Made by a program: the position numbers and the translations under genes. DNA of 64,000 nucleotides from Mallotus nudiflorus (lineage: Eukaryota > Streptophyta > Magnoliopsida > Malpighiales > Euphorbiaceae), in assembly GCA_947683625.1 (NCBI GenBank), contig CANTUR010000239.1, positions 6,987,001 through 7,051,000 on the forward strand. Reading direction: 5' to 3'. Below, piece by piece: positions 38,840 through 49,140 of the stretch. The first letter of the stretch is position 1. Each line of letters starts with the position of its first letter. The notes below the pieces were generated by a model, which worked only from the letters and a program-made list of their open reading frames with translations, made no database searches and was not told the DNA's origin.

Positions 38840-39357
38840 TGCATAGTTAAGGGTACCCCTCATAGAGTATGGAACCATGGCCTTCTTAAAAGCAAGGCAT
38901 TTATAACAAGGATGTCCAATACAGTGAACTCAATAGTTGACTCTACAGGTAATGTTTTAACCAGAGCTTGAAATGTGCCCTCCACATTCCGAGTGCTATC
39001 ATTATAGACTCTAATTATAAGAATTGAACCTTTCAAATCATCAGTTTTAAAACCCAAATTAGGCAATATTTTTAACGAACACTCGTTAATAGCATAACTG
39101 TCTTCTACTATTGTAAAATTGGTTCTCTTTCCCCTCACTTCAGTTGGGATAAATAGTGCCTTGTTATGATTTCTACCTTCCAAAGGAAAATCATCATCAA
39201 AGAACATTATCAAGCCATATTTCTTTTCTGTGACCTTTGCTACTATAGCCTCAGGTGTAGCTGTTGTTTCGATACTCATATTTGATAAAGCCTTAATAAG
39301 AGCGCTTCGATGGCTACCTAAATGTATAAATAATTCCCAAATACTCACATTTTCCAT
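38840..39357 (-). pseudogene. Element A protease region
   Basis: An open frame of 165 codons. NHNKALFIPTEV, LPNLGF and LLLRRPWFHTL are the standard landmarks of Ogre/Tat-type aspartic protease domains, with the expected GRPW-like motif altered to RRPW. The catalytic Asp-Thr/Ser/Asn-Gly box is not present: the equivalent place reads VEDSYAIN, so the enzyme is presumably inactive. Downstream, toward RT, the next 650 bases hold acidic linker sequence with no known domain. Confidence 0.75.
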
Positions 39358-39749
39358 AACTTTTTTTAGCTGCTCTAAGATTATGTCTTCTTTTTGCCCT
39401 TCCTTTACTTATACATCCTTTGTATCTTCTCTTTCTGTAATTCTCTCAATTTTCTTTTCAATTGCCTTGTAATTCTTTCCACTTCTGGTGACATGGTTCA
39501 TATTAGGATTATCACTCTATACGTCAAGATAACCAGGGCACTCTTCATCAGAGTCATACCAAATGTTAATAACCTAGTAATTCAATCCCTTTTTCCATCT
39601 TTCCATACTCTCACTGTGCATGTTTCTTTCCCTTTTATCTTCTCCATGTTAAGTTTGCCTAAATATTGGCTTAGTAGCTCTTCAACTCCCTCTTAAGACT
39701 GTTCAGGAGTAAAAGATCCCTTGTTCTTTCCTTTTACATCATCATCTTC

Positions 39750-40145
39750 GAAATCTTCACCCCATCCTGAAGGCACAATCTCCTCTATTAGTATATCACC
39801 TAAAGTGGGCTTAAAATAAAATACTTTATAATCAAACTTTCCTGAAGGTTGCCTCAATAAATCTTCAACCCCTCTTAATAGTTATTTAGTAGTTTCAGAT
39901 TCTCTCTCTTCTTCCATTCGCTCATTATCAAACTCATCACCTCATCCTGAGGGCACAATTGATTCAAAGGGAACATCAGTAGAGGGTGGCTTTGAATATA
40001 ATACCTTAAAGTCAAATTTGCCTGAGAGTTGCCTTAATAAATCCTCTACTCTTTTAAAGGCATCAGGAAACTTCTCACTGTCTGTAAGGTTTAAGTTTTC
40101 AAAGGAGTCTAGCACTTCCTCTTCGCTAACTCCTGAGTTGATCAT
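39750..40145 (-). repeat. 180-bp tandem duplication in the gag-protease linker of A
   Basis: CATCCTGAAGGCACAAT (39763) and CATCCTGAGGGCACAAT (39943) begin two 180-bp units. In the coding frame each reads as a related peptide containing VEDLLRQ.SGKFD.KV and IVPSG. An in-frame duplication within an acidic linker; a tandem pair, not a domain of known function. Confidence 0.85.
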
Positions 40146-40429
40146 TAAGGTGGTTGGTGGTGGAACATTTCAGTAGTCTGGGAAAGGATTGTTTTTAGTG
40201 TTTGGGTTGGATTTGGACTTTTCGGGGTCTGTGATTTTTTTGGAGTCTATAAGGTTTTAGATTTCATGTTTTAAATGGATAAAGGTGCCTGTGGAGTGGC
40301 CAACTACTTAGTGAAATTTATAGTAGCTGTTTGGGTCATAGCCTGAAACATTTAGGTTTGGTGGTTTGAAAAATATTAAAGGTCTAAGTGGGCCTTTTTG
40401 GATCAAACGGTCTAAGACTTTGGAAAGTG

Positions 40430-41460
40430 GTTGGTTAAAATTGGAGAATCTCCTGGGCTGCTGAACTACACACACCTCCACAGCTCGACTAGTACTTCCA
40501 TGTTGTGTGCCCCCCAGTTAGGTAATTTCAGATTCCTGTGCCTCTAAAACTTTTTTTCTTCTCACTCTCAATCTCTTCGGCTTGTAAATCATCATCATAT
40601 AAATCTATAAATTTTTTAGGATTCATCATTTGTAGTCTCTCAACCAAATTAGGCAACACGTTATGGACTATCATCCTAACTTGATCTTTTTTAAACAATT
40701 TATTGTTCATTATTCCTACCTTGTTCATAAATCTGGTCAAAAAATCAGAAAAATATTCATTTGATTTTTGCTTAGTCAATTCCAAATCCCTGATGGACAC
40801 TTCCAATATAGTGTTATAATCATACTATTTTAAAAAAGTAGTACACAGTTCTTTCCAGTTAACCCTGATAGACTTTTTTAACCCATGATACTAGTTTACA
40901 GCCATTCCCTCTAAGGACAATACAAACAACCTAATGATCATTGCTAATAGGGCCTTAGTAGTACTCATAGTTGTTGTGTACTTGTTGAGATGAATCTTAG
41001 GATCTCTAGTTCCATTAAACTTCTACAGCTGAGGCATTTTGAACTTCTCAGGTAGCTTATCACCCTCCATTTGCAACATATCATCAAAGTCAAATGAATA
41101 TCCCATGCCTTGTCCTCTAATAAGCTCTTCCATCTTGGATACTTTCTAAGTCAGTGTTTGCATCTGCTTGGACTCATGGTCTTGTACTAGTTCAAATGAT
41201 TCTCTCTTTGCCTTCTCTACCATGTAGTTCTCAACATCCTTAAGCTTCACATCAACAGCAGGTGGGTTTCTAGCAACAAGTTGCCCCTCAGTATTATTGG
41301 TAGCAGGTGGAGCATCTGCAACAAATAGGATAGCTATAGCAGTAGGTGGTTGCTTAATAGCAAGGGGTGGTATGATAGCAACAGCAGGTTACATCAATCT
41401 AGATAAAGCCTGTCTTAGTTCATCTTGCATCATAGCCCTTATGTCATCCATCAAAGCTCC
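40430..41460 (-). pseudogene. Element A gag
   Basis: Minus-strand reading gives a Gln/Ala/Pro-rich N-terminus (MMQDELRQALSRLM), then MEELIRGQGMGYSFDF and FNGTRDPKIHL. The retrotransposon-gag core ends in a clean 92-codon frame (40806-40528) with RDLELTKQKSNEYFSDFLTR and KDQVRMIVHNVLPNL. Gag cores of this form are typical of Ogre/Tat elements. Stops at about five places, most readable as lost Gln or Trp codons. The product would be the capsid. Confidence 0.8.
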
Positions 41461-42447
41461 CTTGATGTCTTATAAGGTCTAGTTCCCTCTTTGTTATTAT
41501 TCCATTTCTATCTGCTAAGTTGGAGTTATTTCCGCTTACAAGTAAAGCGAATTAATAGGACTCTTCTTTAGTCTGTGAATGATCTCTTTTGCTATGGCTT
41601 TAGGACTTAAATCTATTCTTCTTAGTTTGCCACCTTTCCATCCCCAAATACGAGAAGACCCAGATGAATCTATGATGACTACAAAATAAAATGTTAGTGT
41701 GATGGATGAAATGTATGTATGCATGATGCACATGCTATGTAGCAAGTAGTAAGTATTAATTAAGTGTACAACATTCATCCTTCCAACCTTATTCGTCCCA
41801 CACACGTGTTCAATAGCGAGTCTCTTTTTCCTAGAATTTTTAGTCTTGGCCTTAATATCAACAAGGGATATCAAGAATTGACGCGCATGCCAAATCTCTT
41901 AAAGTAGTAAAGCTATAGAAATAATATTTCTAAGTATAAAAGATTAGCCCAATCCTTATTAACCCTAAATGGATTTTTAAAGTATAGGCTTGGGCTTTTA
42001 TAAATAGAAGTACTTCACGGAAATCAATCATACAAGTAATTTGGGTAATTCTAGAGGAAGTAACTAAGCCATTATATGTGGTTAAGGTCCAGTGAAAAGT
42101 CAAGGTTCCCTTAGCAAGATGCCCTCCTTTAAGACTTGAGTTACAGGCCAAGGTCAGAGGGGCCCGACATCCTTTACCAACTCGAGAGAAAACTACCCCC
42201 TTAAAGACTTGGGTTATAGGCTCAGGTCAGATGAGCCTGGTAATCTCTCTTGAATCGAGTTAAGGCTAAGAGTGATGGTTAGCCAATCTACAACTCCATA
42301 AAGCTAGTGGAATTATAGAACCATAAACCAACGCCATTGGTCAATAGGGACATGCAAAATGAATGCAAGAATAAAATAATAATTAATAAAATAATTCTAA
42401 AGAACATAAGTAGAATTAGTATCTCTTATCCCCAATGGAGTCACCAT
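41461..42447 (-). other. 5' leader of element A with primer-binding site
   Basis: The leader between the 5' LTR and gag. The primer site reads TGGTGACTCCATTGGGGA on the minus strand (42445-42428), two bases from the LTR, a form common in Ogre-like elements. An imperfect duplication around AAGACTTG(A/G)GTTA.AGGC.AGGTCAGA occurs at about 42130 and 42207. Small minus-strand open frames here have no motif. Confidence 0.7.
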
Positions 42448-44555
42448 TATAGACGGCAGGGTTTAGCGTGCATCCAAGATTTTAGCAATCGCGACACAGT
42501 TTAGGCTCAGGGCCTTAAGGAACACACTACTATGTCACAAAGACATAGCGTGGAGATGAGGAGTCGCCACCCAGGGTAATAATTGGGACAAGTCATTTTG
42601 GTGGTGCTCAATTCCCTAAAAGAAAGCTAGCACCACAACTAGGAGATTCTGGGAATGGAATTCCAACTTCTTTAAGTCTTGTGTTCATTTAAAATTAATT
42701 TATAAATTACTATCTTAATCTCTATTTACAAACAATTTTATTAAATCCTAATTAAACATCCATCTAGCCATAAAGCAAACTAGTCATAAAATTGCATATA
42801 AAAAATGCATACAAAACGCATCGTCCCTGGGTCTAAACAATGTTAATTTTATTTTAAAGTTAGCTAATTATATATTTTTATTTATAAGTAAAATGGACTA
42901 AAGGTAGACCTACATGTCAATAAATGAGCCTAAGTCTATTCATTTTAATTTAGCTAAAGAAATAGGCCTATAGTCTATAAATTTTAAAGAAAAGAATTAA
43001 TTAGTGGGTCTAATTCTAACCTGATTTTAATTTAAATGAAAAAATGGGCCTAAGTTTATTTGTTTTAAAAGAAATGGAATTAATGGACTAAGCTAAAGTT
43101 AAAGTTAAATTTTAATTAAACTAAAAATGAGGCTAATTCTAAATTAACCAAATGGGTCTAAATTAATTTTAAAATTAATTAAACATAAATCCAAATTTAA
43201 AAAGCCTATTAATTAAATAGGTTAGAACCTAGCATGGGATTGAAGCCCAAAATAAATAAAAAACAAAAAAAATCCAAAAACATAAAAAAAAATCACGTAC
43301 AAACAAATACAAAAGATCAACCATGCCATTAAATTATTTCTTCTAAAAAAATATTATTTTAATTAACATGCAACCTAAATTAACCTACTATCTCTATTGA
43401 TTTTAATTAGGGTTTACCAAATTGAACCTAATTTACTAATTAATTTTAAGAACACAGAAAACTAAACTTTTCATTATTCCCACTATAAAACTATTACAAA
43501 ATCTAGTAAAAATTAAATAAAATAATAAATACATACCCATAATAAAAATACAAACCAATAAAAAAAATAGAAATAATAAAAATAAATTAAATTAAATTAA
43601 AATCCTAATCTATGTTCAAATTATACAGGGGCATATCTATGGCATTCCATGGACCTTTATGGGTTATTTATTGATTTTGTTCTCGACAGTGTTCATGTCA
43701 CCCCATCCATCAAGAGAATAACAAAAAAAAATAATAAAAAAAAGTCAATAAATGATTAAAAAATAATAAAAAATAAAATTAAATATGAAATCAAAATTAA
43801 AATAAAAGAAGAAGGAGAAAAAGATTTGTGAATAAGATGTAGTATTGATTTCTCTCAAAAGGATAATTAGCTTTGATGAAATTCTCTTGCTTTTGTTTGT
43901 ATTTTTTGTAAGTATTAGTTTTAATTAGATCTGATTTTTTGGTTGACAAAGAACTAAAAAAAAGTACATAAAAAGTTTAAGTGAGTGTATTGTGGCTCAC
44001 GACTAAAAAGCAGAGAAAAAATAAATAAAACCCTAGAAGCCTCCCCCTCTCTATAAAGTTTTAATTTTATTTATAAATGAAAATCAAATCGTCAAAAAAA
44101 AAAAATCTAATCCTAACCACTTGATAATTGTGATTTATTAAGAATTATCAACTAAGAAATTAATTAAAAAAAATCGCAAAATTAGTTAATCAGTGAATTA
44201 TGGCGCTCCATTCTTACTGCACAATGCCAAATCAATTTATTTTGGTCCATTTGGGCCAACGTTGGCCCATCTCCTTTCTTTAATTTTTTTTTTTTCATTT
44301 TCTTTAGGCCTATTTAAGCTTTTGGCGAATTTTCTTTTTTAAAAAAAATTCTTTTTTTTCTTTTTATTTTTTTGAGAATTTATAAATAATAATAACAATA
44401 AATAAATAAAATTTAAAAATAAATCCTAAAAATAATTTACATTTTAATTCAAAACCAATAAATCAAGTCCAATAAATATAATTTTACAGTCAATTTTCAT
44501 CATTGGGTCCTTTGTCTCATCTAAATTCAAGTTATCCCAAAATTAGGTGCTTACA
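42448..44555 (-). mobile_element. 5' LTR of element A
   Basis: 2108 bp, starting TGTAAGCACC on the minus strand at 44555. Collinear with 13929-15999. Its 3' terminus on the minus strand reads GTCTATA where the other copy has GTCAACA, so the CA end is mutated. Confidence 0.9.
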
Positions 44556-44845
44556 AAAGGTTCGCCCATAAAAAAAGCAAACTATCATGTTTGGTATGAA
44601 AAACAGGAAACATGTTCAACACCCTCAAAATGATGCACTCGTAATAAGCACTTTCATCAATAATTACTTGGTGAAAAGATTGTTGATTGATAATGGGAGC
44701 GCTATTAACGTACTCTCTTGGAATGCCTACAAAGCAATGGGAGGTTCTGTAAAAAGATTTGAAAGCTATCTACAAATAAAAAGAAAAACAAAAGTCAAAG
44801 TAATACCTTCTAAATCTTAGAACTTACCACTAAGATGTATGCGGT
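44556..44845 (+). pseudogene. Tat E1 protease fragment, then deletion
   Basis: E1 resumes after element A. RLLIDNGSAINVLSWNAYKAMGGS carries an intact catalytic box (Asp-Asn-Gly) of the Tat-type aspartic protease, matching LLVDNGSVINVL at about 55460-55495 of E2. The open frame ends at 44820. About 15 bases later the sequence switches to the antisense-gene region corresponding to about 60390 of E2. A deletion therefore removed the rest of protease, RT, RNase H and integrase. Confidence 0.85.
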
Positions 44846-45501
44846 TGGGACAAACTCTCCGAAGGTATCTTCTAGATAAATTTGTGGTAGATCTTGCATC
44901 AGCTATGCCATGAAGATGAAGCTTCATGACCATCTATGTATCCTTATTGGATAGTCTTGGAGGACGCTTCACCTTGTGGCAGTCATCAAACCACATCCAC
45001 CGGATGTAGATGAAGTCCGATGGATGTTCAATAATAAAAAACCTATGTCTCCACTTCTTATGGAGATCTGGAAGTTTTACGAAGAGGCTACGGTTTAAAA
45101 TAGTTGATAGAGAGAACATCAGCTCACCTTTTTTCCTATTCAAGCTATAGAGATATCGCAGGACATCCAAATTTGGCTCTCTACCCTCCTTGTGTATCAA
45201 TTCTATGAAATCGGTCAAGATCTGGTAGCTATTAGGATGGAGTTGGCTAGGAGCTATGTTATACCTATTCAGAAAACTCTTAATAAAAGGATCTAAAGGG
45301 AATTTCAATCCCCCTTCTAATTGATCAAAGTATACAACTAATCTATCAAAATCCAACATAAGGATATAGGCTTTGAAGTTCTTATCTACAGTGTGCAGAG
45401 CGAAGTTTGCTGGAGTGCTAAAACATCTCTGGTACCATTTTAGTTTCCTCATCTATCCTAGAGACAAATAAGTCAAAACTAACTTGCTCTCATGGAGCCA
45501 T
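44845..45501 (-). pseudogene. Antisense ORF of Tat E1 ('putative gypsy type transposon' family)
   Basis: A minus-strand open frame of 172 codons without a stop (45452-44934). It continues past a single TAG with MVMKLHLHG and RRYLRRVCP to the deletion edge. Upstream, an ATG at 45501 opens the matching N-terminus (MAP), with a TGA at codon 4 and a frameshift near 45455. Landmarks VVYFDQLEGGLKFPLDPF, APSQLHPNSYQIL, KKGELMFSLS and KKWRHRFF recur in E2 at roughly 70% identity. The LKFPLDPF...LHPNS pattern resembles Pfam 'putative gypsy type transposon' (Transposase_28), named from memory. It is read opposite to gag/pol. Function unknown. Confidence 0.75.
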
Positions 45502-46189
45502 AGATCATATTCAACAAATAAGAAAAAGAAGAATATGAAGGAGAGAAGAAGTTTCACCTAGAAAAGAAAGATGCAAGTTTACTGAAGAAGGCTCTTGAAC
45601 ACGCAACAGAGAATTTAGTAAGGAAATAAAACAGCAAGTAAAGTGAAATGTGCAACAAACAAATGGGTTTGATCTAGTTAAAGCACAACAAAAGGTTCTA
45701 GAATGACCATCATTGCCCTCATGAACATTTTCGTCTCTCTCATAGCAACAAGGGTAATTCCAAGTGAGAGAAAAGCCCATTAATCGAACAATTATTATCA
45801 TGGCAGTTGAAATGTCTCATCTTTTGACACACGAACAGGCATGATGGTTACACAATTCAAAATTCAAAGGAAAATGAAAAGACATAGCGATTGATAATCC
45901 CGCTCCTCTCACTGCCAATTGTCTCCCCCACTGACACTCGAATCATGCTTCTAATGCATCGAGATTTTAAGTTTAGTGACTGAAACTGACACCTCAGGTC
46001 GCTTCTATAGTACTGAGGTTTCGAGCATATAAGTCTCGAGTTATAATACTGAGCATCTAAATCCAACGACTGAAGCTGACACCCTCAATTCGCTTTTATA
46101 GTATTGAGGTTTTGAGAATATAAGCTTTAAGTGATAGCATCAAGCATTTAAACCTCGAGTATTTAAGTCCAGTGAATGAAACTTGTCAA
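45502..46189 (+). other. E1 3' region with remnant of about 105-bp repeats
   Basis: Collinear with 61040-61970 of E2. From about 45950 two to three diverged copies of the repeat built on AGT(C/T)(C/T)AGTGACTGAA, GACACC.CA..TCGCTT.TATAGTA.TGAGGTTT.GAG can be seen. The E1 match stops abruptly near 46175, before any 3' LTR. Confidence 0.7.
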
Positions 46190-46214
46190 ACAAGACATGT
46201 GATGATAATTCCTC
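46190..46214 (+). mobile_element. Possible right-end stub of MULE-like copy 1
   Basis: ACATGTGATGATAATTCCTC resembles the right end of copy 2 (ATCATGTGAAATTTCCTC, 63803-63820). It is followed by AAAAAGATT, close to the left-flank 9-mer TAAAATATT at 11160. If correct, one deletion removed the E1 3' LTR and the A-rich right half of the host element. Confidence 0.35.
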
Positions 46215-46691
46215 AAAAAGATTTTCTGTATTTTAGTTTAATTATGCTTAATGAACATGGCCTCATTTGTTTTGGTTGGGCTAATTAATGGATTCTAGCT
46301 TATTTAATTTTAATTGGGCTGATTTGTCGTTGGGTTCTCCCATCTCGTCTTTTCAAAAGGTTTTTAATGAGTGATGATTTAAATACCTTATTTTTTTTTA
46401 GAAAATTACACAGGGTACAGTTTTTACAAAATGTTTTCACAAACAACAGTTGTTTTTTTTTTTTTCAAAAATATGGTCATTTGTTTTTTTTCATGCTTAC
46501 AGTTTTTTTTTTTCAATTTTACATTATTTTTTCAAATGTTCAAGATTTCTTTCGTCTCTTTTTCTTTATTAATTTGTGTATTTTGTATTTTTATTTTTGT
46601 TTACTTTTTTTTTAACTCTTTTTATTTGTACAATGTTTTTGTAATCATTTTGGCAGTTGTTTTTAATTTTTCATTGCTCTAGTTTTATGAG
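46215..46691. other. T-rich repeat interrupted by a hAT-like element
   Basis: From about 46375 the sequence becomes T-rich with GTTGTTTTTT and CAAATGTT phrases and continues at 47340 beyond the hAT-like insertion. Phe-rich open frames are artefacts of composition. It is similar in kind, but not clearly homologous, to the T-rich halves at 11169 and 52666. Confidence 0.45.
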
Positions 46692-47339
46692 TAGAGGTGG
46701 CTATGGTTTCGGTTCAAAAATTTTTGAAACCGAACTTGAACCATATACAGGACGGTTTAGGTTCCAGTTCGGAACTAAATTGGATTTCGTTGTAAAATTT
46801 TTTATTATTTTTTAATTTTATAATTATATTTAAATAATTTAAAATACTATAATAATTTTCAAAATAATTTAAATTAAGTAAAAAACACTAATGTAATTAA
46901 AAATTGAAGTGAATAAAATTTTAAATAATAAATGAATTAAAATTAACAATAAAAAATTAAAGGATTTGAACGTCATATTATCATATTAACACTTGATTTA
47001 TATATAAATTTCTATTTTTTGCAAATAATTTACAATATTTATTTTATCAAAATTATTTTATCTATATTTATTCTCTAATCTTTTCATTAAAGAATTGGTT
47101 ATATATAAAAAATAAAATTAAATGATTGTATCTTAAAAAAATAAAATCTAATAAACAATATATATATATTAAAAAAATCCGGTTCGAAATCGTTGAACCG
47201 ATAATTCTGGTTCAGAACCATCGATTCATGGTTCAAAAAATTTTGAACTGATCTCAAACCAAAAACAATATAGTTTCAGTTCCAGTTTGGCCCAGTTTTG
47301 GGCCAGTTCCCTTTTCTAACCTGTATGTGGCCACCACTA
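46692..47339. mobile_element. hAT-like non-autonomous element, 648 bp
   Basis: Ends TAGAGGTGGCTA and TGGCCACCACTA are inverted repeats matching at 10 of 12 positions. Flanks TTTATGAG (46684-46691) and TTTATAAG (47340-47347) are an 8-bp duplication with one change, as expected for hAT elements. The interior is AT-rich with subterminal GGTTCAAAAATTTTTGAA and CCGGTTCGAA motifs and no coding capacity. The TAGAGGTGGC terminus is common among plant hAT MITEs. Confidence 0.85.
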
Positions 47340-48005
47340 TTTATAAGACTATTTTGTAGTAATTATTTTTTTGGTTGTTCTTGGTTTTATTTGTTATTTA
47401 TTTATTTTTCTTTTTCTTTTTAATTGTACTATGTTTTTACAGTTGTTTTTTTAGTTGTTTTTATTTATTCTTATTTCTTATTTTTTATTTTTTTATTTTT
47501 CTTTTTCTTTTCATTTGTAATATGTTTTGGTGATTGTTTTTCTAGTTGTTTTGACAATTGTTTTTGGTTCATGATTGTTTTTTCTTGTTGTTTTGGTAGT
47601 TGTTTTAGTGATTTTTTTTATTGATTTTGGTTGTTCCGGTGGTTTTTTTTCTTATTGTTTCGGTGGTTGTTTTTTTAGTTATTTTTGCATTTGTATTTTT
47701 CTAGTTGATTTTGGTTTTTGGTTGTTATTCTAGTTGTTTTTATTTGTTTTTCTAGTCTTTTTTGCCATTGTTTTTTTTATTGTTTTTTCAGCTATTTCCC
47801 TAGTTGTTTTTGGTCAAAAATAAACTCAAAAAAATGTAAATGAACTAAAAAAAACCAAAAAAATTGAAATAATAACAAAAAGCAACCACAAAAACAATCA
47901 TAACAAAATCACTACAAAAACAAGTTTAAAAACTGAAAATAAATCAAGACAAAAATTTTAAAAAATTGAAACAATAACCAAAAACAACAAAAATAAGAAA
48001 TGGAC
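47340..48005. repeat. T-rich to A-rich foldback sequence
   Basis: About 475 bp of GTTGTTTTTGG/TAGTTGTTTTTATT variants, then from 47815 an abrupt switch to AACAAAAAGCAACCACAAAAACAATC-like sequence on the same strand, approximately the reverse complement. Likely a foldback or a pair of inverted low-complexity arms. No gene. Confidence 0.5.
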
Positions 48006-48900
48006 ATGGTTAATTGATGTCGTTGAGTCGATCCAACAAATCTAAGTTTTTATTAAAAAAATATGGATTAGGTATAGGCGACGGGATCTAACGCAAAAGA
48101 GAAAGAATAAGAAGAAATAAGGAAAAAATACCACAAATTTTTTAAAAAATTCTGTTTTTCCGTGTTTTTTGAAAAACTTCATCCGAATTTTGTGTTTTTG
48201 AGAAGTTTTTCATTTTTTATACATTTCTAAAAAGGTTACTTTTTTTTAACTCAATAACCAAGGCCTCTTTAGCTAAAATGTTGTTGATAACTGATAGTCA
48301 ATAGTTAATGCTAGTAGCTTATAGTTGATAGCAGATGACTAATTAATGTTAAGTGTTTGATGTTTATATGTTTAATGAGTATTATAGATATTAATTAATA
48401 TTTAAAATTTTACAATCATTATAATTTATTTATTTATATGTTCAATTGTATTCATTATACATATTAATTTTAATAAATATTTTATATTCATTACTTTTAA
48501 ATATTAAAAATAATATACTTAAATTTAATAAAATAAGATAAAAATAATACAAATTTAATATGTTTTAAGTACATTTAAATATGTGTGTGTACATTTTCAT
48601 AAATTTGCATATTTTCAAAAGAAGTTACGTAGCGGAAGCCCTAATAAAAAAAATAACATTGAAAATTGAAATAACCTTATATTAATATATTGATTTAAAT
48701 GAATATTCAAATAAAAGGTATCAAAATTCAAAATTCTAACAAAAATGCTGAAAGTTGAAAAAATAATAAGAGAAATTTTACTACCATCAAAACTATCCCA
48801 ATAACTTTAACGCTTACATATTTATACAGTGGTATAAACTTATTAACCTTAATTTAATTAGGAAACAAAATAAAAATAATTTCTAGCTAAGATAGAAAAT
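48006..48900. other. AT-rich DNA, possible hAT-like MITE start
   Basis: AAGGCCTCTTTAGCTAAAATG near 48270 resembles the terminus of some plant MITEs and is followed by TTGATAACTGATAGTCAATAG repeats, but no matching inverted end or target duplication was found. Otherwise unremarkable AT-rich sequence. Confidence 0.3.
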
Positions 48901-48904
48901 TAAC

Positions 48905-49140
48905 AGTGGTGTATTCAATTAGGATTTTAAAAAATTTTAATTGATTTCAAAAGTTTGATGGTATTCAATTAGAACTTTTAAAAAATCTAGAAAAGTAAGG
49001 AAGTATTCAATTAAATAAAAGTTAAAAAGTATTCAATTATAATTTTTAAAGACTTAAAAAAAGTCTATAAAAGTTAAAAAGCTATTCAATTACAACTTTA
49101 ATAGACTATATAAAAGTAAGATAGTATTCAAAAAGTTATT
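48905..49140. repeat. Subterminal-type TATTCAATTA repeats
   Basis: The phrase (G)TATTCAATTA, with small variants, occurs at about 48911, 48961, 49003, 49029, 49083 and 49126, spaced 25-55 bp and alternating with AAAAGTCTATAAAAGT-like blocks. Such arrays are typical of subterminal regions of class II elements. Its nearness to the Harbinger-type pseudogene at 50403 suggests one decayed element. Confidence 0.6.

Larger units (their letters stand above)
13929..44555 (-). mobile_element. Ogre/Tat-like LTR retrotransposon A (minus strand), with nested insertions
   Basis: Two LTRs (13929-15999 and 42448-44555) bracket gag, protease, RT, RNase H and integrase remains, all read on the minus strand. 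Flanking 5-mers AAAGA (13924-13928) and AAAGG (44556-44560) fit a target duplication with one change. E1 sequence resumes on the far side, so A inserted into E1. Without the two Tekay insertions A is about 16 kb. The large size, the RT motif style (MPFGLKNAGATYQRA, EVSIDDMMVK), and a long repeat-rich segment between integrase and 3' LTR place it in the Ogre/Tat branch of Ty3/gypsy. The LTRs differ by about 13% over the first 290 bp by hand count. No open reading frame is intact. Confidence 0.9.

Noticed and set aside
46367..47624. Phe/Val-rich plus-strand open frames
   Set aside because: Same T-rich composition effect, interrupted by the hAT-like insertion; no start context or motif.
46215..48900. 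A 3' LTR for E1
   Set aside because: Nothing resembling TGATACC...TTATCA of the Tat LTR was found after 46175; E1 is truncated there.
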